A DNA stretch of 6,249 nt from JBCDBH01 sp039184055. Its GTDB lineage: Bacteria; Acidobacteriota; Thermoanaerobaculia; Multivoradales; J023. The DNA lies in contig JBCDBH010000353.1 in NCBI GenBank assembly GCA_039184055.1, positions 1-6,249 of the forward strand. The letters run 5' to 3'. Shown here piece after piece: positions 1-5,841 of this stretch. Position 1 is the stretch's first letter; the number at the start of each line of letters is the position of its first letter. Both the position numbers and the translations under genes were made by a program. The notes under the pieces were generated by a model, which saw only the letters and a list, made by a program, of their open reading frames with translations, did no database searches and was not told the origin of the DNA.

Positions 1-1
1 C

Positions 2-529
2 GACCGGGCGGGCCAGGCGGCGCGCTTCGTCTCGACTCATCTCCGTGATGAGCGAGGCGTGCTCCAACACACCTGGCGTCGAGGAGAGGCTTCCGTTGAC
101 GCGTTTCTCGCCGACTACGCGTATCTCCTGCACGGTTTGATCGCGCTCGCCCGCGCCACGGACGATCCGACGTGGCTACGACAGGCCAGCCGTCTCGCCG
201 ACCAGATGATCGACCGTCTGGCGATTCCCGAAGGCGGCTTCTACTCCGCCGTGGTGGCCGACGATCTGCTGGTACGCAATCGTCCGATTCACGATGCGGC
301 GGTTCCGGCGGCGAATGGAACGGCGATTCTGGCGTTGATCGACCTCGGCGAGGCGCTCGATGAGCCGCGCTATCTCGATATCGCCGAACGTGCGCTGCGC
401 GCCTTCGCGGGCCCTCTGAGCGAGGGCTCTGGGGCCTATCCGACGTTGGCGCGCGCGGTGCTGCGCTGGTCGCTCGTGTCGGCTGCTGAGCAAGTCGACA
501 AAGAACCTCCGCCCCACGAGACACCCTGA
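2..529 (+). CDS. YyaL/DUF255 thioredoxin-domain protein, C-terminal part (5' truncated)
   Basis: This is the C-terminal ~175 residues of a protein whose start lies before the window. The reading frame is open from base 2 to the TGA at 527-529, so the GTG at 59 is an internal Val and not a start. The family (DUF255/YyaL, related to human SPATA20) has an N-terminal thioredoxin-like domain, not visible here, followed by an alpha/alpha-barrel resembling N-acyl-glucosamine epimerases and glycosidases. The visible part matches the end of that barrel: DYAYLLHGLIAL corresponds to the family's DYAxLxxGLxxLY helix, GGFYSA to its GGFF/Y turn, and LLVRNRPIHDAAVPAANGTA to the R-x-K-x-x-x-D-x-A-x-PSGN segment. 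PSGN is PAAN here, a small departure. The exact biochemical role of the family is not settled. The gene ends 61 bp before the riboswitch and has no visible terminator. Family assignment is fairly sure; function is not. Confidence 0.85.
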   Translation, partial: DRAGQAARFVSTHLRDERGVLQHTWRRGEASVDAFLADYAYLLHGLIALARATDDPTWLRQASRLADQMIDRLAIPEGGFYSAVVADDLLVRNRPIHDAAVPAANGTAILALIDLGEALDEPRYLDIAERALRAFAGPLSEGSGAYPTLARAVLRWSLVSAAEQVDKEPPPHETP

Positions 530-578
530 TCGGCGTCGGGGGTCCAAGACCGCATCCGAGTCACGACCCGTGAGCATG

Positions 579-584
579 TACAAT
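579..584 (+). promoter_or_regulatory. Probable -10 box of the thiC promoter
   Basis: TACAAT matches the sigma70 -10 consensus at five of six bases and is preceded directly by TG at 577-578. A start six to eight bases downstream would fall at about A591, which is the first base of the riboswitch P1 helix, so the position agrees well with the RNA element. No good -35 hexamer is seen at the normal distance; the best is a poor GAGTCA around 558-563. The call rests on position as much as on sequence. Confidence 0.5.
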
Positions 585-590
585 GCAGCC

Positions 591-671
591 ACGCTCGGGG
601 CGCCGTATCGTGCATACGGCTGAGACGAACCCGCAGAACCTGATCCGGCTCGTACCGGCGTAGGGAAGCGT
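591..671 (+). promoter_or_regulatory. TPP riboswitch (THI element) in the thiC leader
   Basis: This RNA aptamer binds thiamine pyrophosphate and controls thiC. The helices can be traced by eye. P1 pairs ACGCT 591-595 with AGCGT 667-671. P2 pairs CGGG 596-599 with CCCG 630-633. P3 pairs GCCGTAT 602-608 with ATACGGC 614-620 around a five-base loop. P4 pairs CCT 639-641 with AGG 662-664. P5 pairs CCGG 645-648 with CCGG 655-658. The conserved pyrimidine-sensing CTGAGA lies at 620-625, and the pyrophosphate-sensing side shows ACCTGATC at 638-645 and GCGTAGGGAA at 658-667. These match the THI consensus almost base for base. P3 is short and there is no P3a insert. The aptamer sits 47 bases before the thiC start codon. 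Confidence 0.96.
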
Positions 672-712
672 CCCCGCCACGTCTGGGGTGATCGCCACCT
701 ACGCGAGGAGGC
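672..712 (+). promoter_or_regulatory. Riboswitch expression platform with Shine-Dalgarno-masking hairpin
   Basis: The Shine-Dalgarno AGGAGG (706-711) lies seven bases before the thiC ATG. It can be fully hidden in a stem: GCC 694-696 with GGC 710-712 and CCT 698-700 with AGG 706-708, with one A-A mismatch (697/709) and a five-base loop. A competing hairpin, GGTG 687-690 with CACC 696-699, would free the Shine-Dalgarno. A third, CCCC 672-675 with GGGG 685-688, would block that competitor. There is no run of T residues, so control is more likely at translation than by intrinsic termination. The pairings are visible in the sequence; the switching order is inferred. Confidence 0.65.
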
Positions 713-718
713 ATCGCC

Positions 719-2521
719 ATGACCGACCATTCCCAGACCGACCGCTCCCAGTCCTCTCCTTCGTCGCCGTTCTCGACTTCGGGCCCGCGGCCCACGGAAC
801 GCTGGCCGTCACCGGTGCATGGTGCCGCCAACCCATCGTCGAGCGGTCAGGGAACGACTCCGGGGAGCTTCGCGCTCGCCGCCGAGATCGGCAAGCCTCG
901 AACCTATTCGTCACCCGACACGCCGGGTATGCCCGCACCGTCCGACAAGACCGCGTGGGACTTCAATCCGAATCCTCGGGGCACCGAGCGGGCGGTCACC
1001 CAGCTCGAGCGCGCCCGGCTCGGTGAGATCACCCCGGAGATGCACCGTGTCGCGGCGCGTGAAACCCATCTCGACGCCGAGCAGGTGCGGGTCGAAGTCG
1101 CGTCGGGCCGGATGATCATCCCGGCGAACCGCAAGCATCTCGCCGGTCGGCTCGATGCGATGGCGATCGGACGCGCCTCACGCACCAAGATCAATGCCAA
1201 TATCGGCGCTTCGCCGGTGTCGTCGGGCACCCACGACGAGGTCGAGAAATTGCTTTGGGCGCAGCGTTGGGGCGCCGATACGGTGATGGATCTGTCGACG
1301 GGTGGCGACCTCGATGCCTGTCGCGAGGCGATCATCGACGCTTCGACGGTACCCATCGGCACCGTGCCGATCTATTCGATGATCATCGGTCGTCGACTCG
1401 AAGACCTGACCTATGGGCACATCCTCGAAAATCTCGAGCATCAGGCCAAGCAAGGTGTGGACTACTTCACCATTCACGCCGGTCTGCTGCGTGAACACTT
1501 GGGCTATGTCGAAAAACGTCTGATCGGCATCGTGTCGCGTGGCGGCTCGCTGCTCGCCAAGTGGATGATCACCCACGGCAAGCAGAATCCGATGTACGAC
1601 CTCTTCGATGACATCTGCGACATCATGCGCGAGTACGACGTCAGCTTTTCACTCGGCGACGGGCTCCGCCCGGGCGGTTTGGCCGACGCCACCGACGACG
1701 CCCAGCTCGCCGAGCTCGAGGTCTTGGGTGAGCTCACCGAGCGCGCCTGGGCCAAGGGTGTCCAGGTGATGATCGAAGGTCCGGGTCACGTGCCCTTCGA
1801 CCAAATCGAATACAACATGAAGCTCGAGCGGCGGATCTGCCACGGCGCGCCGTTCTACGTGCTCGGCCCGCTGGTGACCGACGTCTTTCCGGGCTACGAC
1901 CACATCACGTCGTCGATCGGCGCCACCGCGGCGGCGTACCACGGCGCCGCCATGCTGTGTTACGTCACCCCCAAGGAACACCTCGGTCTACCCAAGCAAG
2001 ACGACGTCAAACAGGGCTGTATCGCGTACAAGATCGCCGCGCACGCCGCCGACGTGGCGCTGGGCATTCCCGGTAGCCGTGATTGGGACGACGAGCTGAC
2101 CAAGGCGCGTGCCGCGCTCAACTGGCAAGAGCATTTCGATCTCGCTTTCGACACCGATACCGCGCGCGCGCTGCACGACGAGGATCTCGACGTCGACACG
2201 GATTTCTGCGCCATGTGTGGTCACGATTGGTGCAGCGTGCGGATCTCGAAAGAGATCCAAGCGTTCGCCTCCGGCAAAGACGCCGACTACGCGTGGGACA
2301 AACCGAAGATCAGTGAGGCGCTGAGCGACGAGCAACGAGAGATTCTCGAACGTCGCGGCGTGCTCTCCCCCACCGAGATCCACCGCCTGGCGTCGAAGAC
2401 CGAGCGCGCGATGGGTGCGGCACGAGGGCAAAAAGCCACGTGTCACAGCGACGTCACCACGGACGACCAGGCGCGCGACTTCCAGCGCGACCAGCTGGTG
2501 CACATCGGTGGCGAAGGTTAG
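719..2521 (+). CDS. thiC: Phosphomethylpyrimidine synthase ThiC
   Basis: ThiC is a cytoplasmic radical-SAM enzyme that rearranges aminoimidazole ribotide into HMP phosphate, the pyrimidine precursor of thiamine. The 600-residue product has the full core from about residue 95: NIGASPVSSG (161-170), LSTGGDL (192-198), SRGGSLLAKW (273-282), LGDGLRPGG (312-320), EGPGHVPFD (353-361), GYDHITSSIG (392-401) and CYVTPKEHLGLP (414-425). The non-canonical 4Fe-4S motif CX2CX4C is C497, C500, C505. H358 and H421 occupy the positions of the second metal-site histidines described for Caulobacter ThiC. The ATG is fixed by AGGAGG seven bases upstream and by the riboswitch. The first ~50 residues are Ser/Pro-rich and probably disordered, unlike the ordered N-terminal domain of E. 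coli ThiC. The cluster loop reads GHDWC where E. coli and B. subtilis have GPKFC. About 95 residues follow the last cysteine, more than in E. coli. Confidence 0.97.
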   Translation: MTDHSQTDRSQSSPSSPFSTSGPRPTERWPSPVHGAANPSSSGQGTTPGSFALAAEIGKPRTYSSPDTPGMPAPSDKTAWDFNPNPRGTERAVTQLERARLGEITPEMHRVAARETHLDAEQVRVEVASGRMIIPANRKHLAGRLDAMAIGRASRTKINANIGASPVSSGTHDEVEKLLWAQRWGADTVMDLSTGGDLDACREAIIDASTVPIGTVPIYSMIIGRRLEDLTYGHILENLEHQAKQGVDYFTIHAGLLREHLGYVEKRLIGIVSRGGSLLAKWMITHGKQNPMYDLFDDICDIMREYDVSFSLGDGLRPGGLADATDDAQLAELEVLGELTERAWAKGVQVMIEGPGHVPFDQIEYNMKLERRICHGAPFYVLGPLVTDVFPGYDHITSSIGATAAAYHGAAMLCYVTPKEHLGLPKQDDVKQGCIAYKIAAHAADVALGIPGSRDWDDELTKARAALNWQEHFDLAFDTDTARALHDEDLDVDTDFCAMCGHDWCSVRISKEIQAFASGKDADYAWDKPKISEALSDEQREILERRGVLSPTEIHRLASKTERAMGAARGQKATCHSDVTTDDQARDFQRDQLVHIGGEG

Positions 2522-4710
2522 GAGCCTGTCGGCACCTCCAACGTGACGTCGACGTTGTAGTCGGGCTCACCCGATTCTGGATCGAGGGCCGCGCCATCGA
2601 GCAGGTTCATCGCCTCGGGCCAATGCACCGCGAGATTGCCGCCCTTGATCGGCGACACCATGACGTGGCCGGTGAAGGCACCGTGCTCCGACACCAGACG
2701 GATGGCGTCGCCGTCACGCAGGCCTTGCTTCTTGGCGTCGCGACGGTTCATCAAGATCGCCTCGCGCGCCGCCCCGTTGAGCGGATCGACCTCCGCGTGG
2801 ACCATCGAGTTGAATTGCTTGCCACGGCGCGTGGATACGCGAAAGGTGCCGACGGCCCGGGGCGTCGGAGGTTCGACGGCCGAAAAGTGCGCTTTGCCAT
2901 CGGCGGTGGCGAAGCGACCGTCGGCATAGAGCGTGGGCCCACCCCACTGCATCTGATCCCCTTTCTTGGCGAGGTTCTCGATGCCGCTGTAGAGCGGAAT
3001 CGCACGCGCGATTTCGGCACGGATCGCCGCCGTATCGGCGAAGCGAATCTGTTCGGCACGCGCGGGGTCGACACGCTCGGCTAGATCACACAACACCCGC
3101 CATTCGTCACGCGCGTCGGCCACCCGAGGCCCGGGCACTTCGGGAGAAAAGATGATGCGTCGTTCGGTGGAGGTTTCGGTCACGCCACCAGCGATCTCGT
3201 AGCGGGTGGTCGCAGGCAGAAGCAGCACCGTGTCCTCGGGATCGACCAGCATCGAGCGATTGAGCACGATGTCTTGGTGGATCCGCAGACCCGGACGCGC
3301 CAACGCCTGGCGGTTGCGATCGTCTCCCGGCACGGTCTCGAGGAAATTGCCACCCATGATCCAGAACACGTCGAGCTCGCCCGCCGCCGCGGCGTCGAGC
3401 TGTGCCATGGTCGCCATGCCCGGCTCGCGTGGTGGCTCGAATCCCCAGACATCGGCCCAGCGATCGAGAATCGGCCCGTCGGCGACAGGCACCGCGCCGA
3501 CCTCGGCGCCGCCCTGCACCCCGGAATGACCGCGAATGGGTGTAAGGCCTCGTTTCGGCCGTCCCACCAGGCCACGCGCCAGACCGACGTTGCACAAGGC
3601 TCGTAGCGTGTCGACGCCGTGGGTGTGTTGCGTGAGACCCATCGACCACACGAAGATCGCGTTCGGTTTGGCGATCAGCAGCTCGGCGAAAGCCTCCATG
3701 CGAGCCCGATCGGTACCGCTCGCCGCTTCGAGCCGCTCCCAAGACTGTTCGTCGATCGAAGCACGCAGCGTTTCGAAGTCTTCCGTCTGCTCGGCGATAA
3801 AGGCGTGGTCGATCGCATCGCGGGCCAGGAGTGCCTTGAGCACACCATTGAGAAACGCCAGATCACCGCCGGTATCGACCTCGTACCAATGGTCGGCGAG
3901 CTTGGTTCCAAAGACGGCACTTTCCGGTACCGAGGGAACCCAATAGTGCTTCATGCCCGGCTCACGATACGGATTGACGATGGCGATCTCGGTCCCTTGC
4001 TTCTTGGCGTAGTACAGGTACTTGATCGTGACCGGTTGATTGTTGGCGGTATTCGAGCCAAAGAAGACAATCAGGTCCGTCTCCAACCAATCACGATACG
4101 AACCGGTCGACGCACCGTGGCCGAGCATCTCCTTCATCGCCGAGGTCGATGCCGCGTGACAGAGCCGCGCCGAGTTGTCGACATGGGGTGAACCGAGAAA
4201 ACGAGTGACCTTTTGCGCGACGTAATAGGTCTCGTTGGGGATGCCGCGCGAAGTCAGGTAGAACGCCAACCGATCACGATCGGTGTCGCGACAGCGCTGC
4301 GCCACCAAATCGAGAGCATCGTCCCAAGGGATCGGCTGAAACCCGGGCTCACCCTGGCGACGGATCATCGGTGTCGGCAGACGTCCGAGGGCGCGCAGCT
4401 GGTCCGAATCGTGGTCCGAGAGCGACTCGACATCGTGCAAGATCGCGGGATCGAAAGCCGACATGGTGTTCAATCGAAGCAGATCCAAACGCACCATGCA
4501 CAAGTGAATACCGTCCATGGTCCAATCGTTCATGCCGGTCGTACCGAGCGCGCAGCCGTCGCAGACACCGTTGTTCAGAATACGCATCGCATACGGCAAG
4601 CGATCGCGATTTTCCCAAACTCGAGCGGCCATGCCGAGAATGTGATGAGGTTTCCGCGTGCCCAAGCCGAGGGGCACCGCGGAAGCCCACGTACGAGGTT
4701 TCCAAGCCAT
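2518..4710 (-). CDS. FdhF/YdeP-family molybdopterin-dependent oxidoreductase
   Basis: This 730-residue protein belongs to the formate-dehydrogenase-like bis-MGD molybdenum enzymes, closest to the E. coli YdeP group. It has an N-terminal cysteine set C50, C53 and C71 (CX2CX17C), where classical formate dehydrogenases have four cysteines for a 4Fe-4S cluster; YdeP also appears to have three. RLCHAAS (182-188) aligns with the RVUHGPS of E. coli FdhF, making C184 the likely Mo ligand in place of selenocysteine and H185 the neighbouring active-site base. MGLTQHTHG, PIRGHSGVQGG and MGGNF are typical cofactor-contact motifs. The last ~110 residues form the molybdopterin dinucleotide-binding domain. 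No Tat signal is present, so it is probably cytoplasmic. The start is fixed by an in-frame TAG four codons upstream (4720-4722). No partner Fe-S or FdhD gene lies nearby. The substrate is unknown; YdeP itself has been linked to acid resistance. Confidence 0.92.
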   Translation of the reverse strand: MAWKPRTWASAVPLGLGTRKPHHILGMAARVWENRDRLPYAMRILNNGVCDGCALGTTGMNDWTMDGIHLCMVRLDLLRLNTMSAFDPAILHDVESLSDHDSDQLRALGRLPTPMIRRQGEPGFQPIPWDDALDLVAQRCRDTDRDRLAFYLTSRGIPNETYYVAQKVTRFLGSPHVDNSARLCHAASTSAMKEMLGHGASTGSYRDWLETDLIVFFGSNTANNQPVTIKYLYYAKKQGTEIAIVNPYREPGMKHYWVPSVPESAVFGTKLADHWYEVDTGGDLAFLNGVLKALLARDAIDHAFIAEQTEDFETLRASIDEQSWERLEAASGTDRARMEAFAELLIAKPNAIFVWSMGLTQHTHGVDTLRALCNVGLARGLVGRPKRGLTPIRGHSGVQGGAEVGAVPVADGPILDRWADVWGFEPPREPGMATMAQLDAAAAGELDVFWIMGGNFLETVPGDDRNRQALARPGLRIHQDIVLNRSMLVDPEDTVLLLPATTRYEIAGGVTETSTERRIIFSPEVPGPRVADARDEWRVLCDLAERVDPARAEQIRFADTAAIRAEIARAIPLYSGIENLAKKGDQMQWGGPTLYADGRFATADGKAHFSAVEPPTPRAVGTFRVSTRRGKQFNSMVHAEVDPLNGAAREAILMNRRDAKKQGLRDGDAIRLVSEHGAFTGHVMVSPIKGGNLAVHWPEAMNLLDGAALDPESGEPDYNVDVTLEVPTGS

Positions 4711-4716
4711 GAAGAG

Positions 4717-4726
4717 ATTCTACCTC
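4717..4726 (-). promoter_or_regulatory. Possible -10 box / weak ribosome site before the YdeP-like gene
   Basis: Reading the minus strand, GAGG (4726-4723) is followed directly by TAGAAT (4722-4717) and then six bases before the ATG at 4710. TAGAAT matches the -10 consensus at five of six bases. If it is used, transcription would begin at or next to the ATG and the mRNA would be leaderless. Alternatively GAGG is a distant Shine-Dalgarno with a 12-base spacer, which is longer than normal. No convincing -35 is seen. Confidence 0.35.
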
Positions 4727-4734
4727 GCACATCC

Positions 4735-4746
4735 CCGCGAGCGCGG
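4735..4746. promoter_or_regulatory. Inverted repeat in the divergent intergenic region
   Basis: CCGCG-AG-CGCGG has perfect five-base arms around a two-base centre. It lies almost exactly midway between the two divergent start codons (4710 and 4774/4780), where an operator for both genes would be expected. In GC-rich DNA such a short palindrome may be chance, and no regulator gene is adjacent. Confidence 0.25.
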
Positions 4747-4765
4747 TAGCATCATGCAAACGGCT

Positions 4766-4772
4766 AGAGGAG
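4766..4772 (+). promoter_or_regulatory. Shine-Dalgarno that selects the GTG start of the hydrolase
   Basis: AGAGGAG ends one base before the ATG at 4774 but seven bases before the in-frame GTG at 4780. Seven is also the spacing seen at thiC in this window. A one-base spacer would not normally allow initiation, so the GTG is favoured and the longer ATG form is unlikely. Confidence 0.7.
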
Positions 4773-4779
4773 CATGCTC

Positions 4780-5841
4780 GTGGACATCACCGTCCTGATT
4801 CGAATCGCTGTCGTGATTCTTCTGATTGTCGCGATTTTCTATTACCGGAGCCGGACGCGGGCCCGAGGTGGTGGCAGCTCCAGAAAAGTCGACATGATGC
4901 GGCACCAGAACGCGAAGCCGCCGAGCGACCAGACCGGTGCGACGGGTGCCATCGAAGTACGAGTCGGCGACAAGGGAGCCGGGGCCGTCGCCGCGCCCAA
5001 GCGCGAGACCGGTGTCCAGCAGCGGCAACTCGAGGTGGGTGGCGCGATCTTGCACTATGTCGAGGCACTCGCCGAGTCACCGCGTGGCCGGATCGTCTTG
5101 GTTCATGGTTTTGGTGGCGACAAACGCGATTGGTCGGGTCTCCTGCGACCACTCATGGACGCTGGCTTCGACGCCTGTGCCCTCGACTTGCCCGGATTCG
5201 GCGAAAGCACACCGAGCGATGAGCAAGACTGGTCGGTCACCGGGTTGCTCAAGCTCTTGCGGCTCTTCAATCGCGAGAGCAAAACCGATCGGCTCCACCT
5301 GATCGGTGCATCGCTCGGCGCGACGCTCGCCGCTTGCTACGCCTACGCCGTGCCCAAAGAGGTGATGAGCTTGGTTCTGATCGAGCCTCTGGGTCTCCGC
5401 GTGCCGTACGAGACCGAGCTCGACAAAGCTCTCGAACGTGGCCAGAACCCGATGGTCGTCACCGACGAGGCGTCCTTTCAATACCAGCTCGCCTTCTTGC
5501 ACGCGACTCCCCCGGAGATGCCCGAAGCCGTCCGCGCGGCGCGCGCCGAAGCCGCCATGGCCGGACACGATCATCAGCTCGCCGCCTGGCGGGCTCTTCG
5601 AGACGGTGATCGCCCACATATCCTCGATGCCGTGCTGCCGGAGATTCAGACTCGCACCCTGATCGTCCAGGGTGCTTCGAGCCGTGTCGTGCATACGGCA
5701 ACGGGCAACGTCGCGCGCGACACCATGCGCGCGGCTCGTGTCGTCACGATTCCGGATACCGGTCACCGTCCCATGGTCGAGCAGCCCGCGGCGGTCACCG
5801 AAGCGGTCCTGGGTTTCTTGCGTGGCGTCACGGGAAGCTGA
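4780..5841 (+). CDS. Membrane-anchored alpha/beta hydrolase
   Basis: This is an alpha/beta-hydrolase-fold protein of 353 residues counted from GTG 4780 (355 from ATG 4774, whose Shine-Dalgarno spacing is too short). Residues 3-22 form one hydrophobic segment followed by RSRTRAR, a pattern that by the positive-inside rule places the enzyme on the cytoplasmic face. A charged, Gly/Ala-rich linker runs to about residue 80. The fold then shows the oxyanion strand VLVHGFGG, DLPGFGES, the nucleophile elbow GASLG with S178, and DTGHRPMVEQP with the catalytic His at 329. The usual acid position after strand 7 (G-x-x-D-R) reads GASSRVV, so the Asp is missing. E202 in LIEPLG after strand 6 may replace it, as in LinB-type enzymes. 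Epoxide hydrolase, esterase and C-C hydrolase are all possible; the substrate is unknown. It is divergent from the YdeP-like gene and overlaps the next gene. Confidence 0.88.
   Translation: MDITVLIRIAVVILLIVAIFYYRSRTRARGGGSSRKVDMMRHQNAKPPSDQTGATGAIEVRVGDKGAGAVAAPKRETGVQQRQLEVGGAILHYVEALAESPRGRIVLVHGFGGDKRDWSGLLRPLMDAGFDACALDLPGFGESTPSDEQDWSVTGLLKLLRLFNRESKTDRLHLIGASLGATLAACYAYAVPKEVMSLVLIEPLGLRVPYETELDKALERGQNPMVVTDEASFQYQLAFLHATPPEMPEAVRAARAEAAMAGHDHQLAAWRALRDGDRPHILDAVLPEIQTRTLIVQGASSRVVHTATGNVARDTMRAARVVTIPDTGHRPMVEQPAAVTEAVLGFLRGVTGS
5681..5699 (+). repeat. Near-copy of the TPP riboswitch P3 hairpin inside the hydrolase gene
   Basis: GCCGTGTCGTGCATACGGC matches 602-620, the riboswitch P3 stem-loop, at 18 of 19 bases. 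The one difference (A607 to G5686) turns an A-U pair into a G-U wobble, so the same seven-pair stem and CGTGC loop can form in the hydrolase mRNA. Identity stops sharply at both ends. A shorter 11-base piece, GCATACGGCAA, is at 4589-4599. The match may be chance. Confidence 0.4.

Noticed and set aside
541..551. GGTC-CAA-GACC inverted repeat after the YyaL-like gene as a terminator
   Set aside because: Four base pairs with no following T-run are too weak to call an intrinsic terminator.
2520..2537. Stem AGG-A-GCC / GGC-A-CCT with a TGTC loop just after the thiC stop, as a possible (bidirectional) terminator
   Set aside because: The stem is only 3+3 pairs with an A-A mismatch and has no T-tract on either strand; it also lies inside the coding sequence of the YdeP-like gene.
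2440..3084. Plus-strand frame of 214 codons opposite the YdeP-like gene
   Set aside because: It is a GC-rich antisense shadow. The minus-strand protein has strong family motifs throughout, and the plus-strand translation shows none.
4747..4752. TAGCAT as a -10 box for the hydrolase gene
   Set aside because: It matches only four of six consensus bases, and there is no plausible -35 upstream.
4774..4779. ATG at 4774 as the hydrolase start
   Set aside because: The Shine-Dalgarno AGAGGAG ends one base before it; the in-frame GTG at 4780 has a normal seven-base spacer. The choice changes the protein by only two residues.
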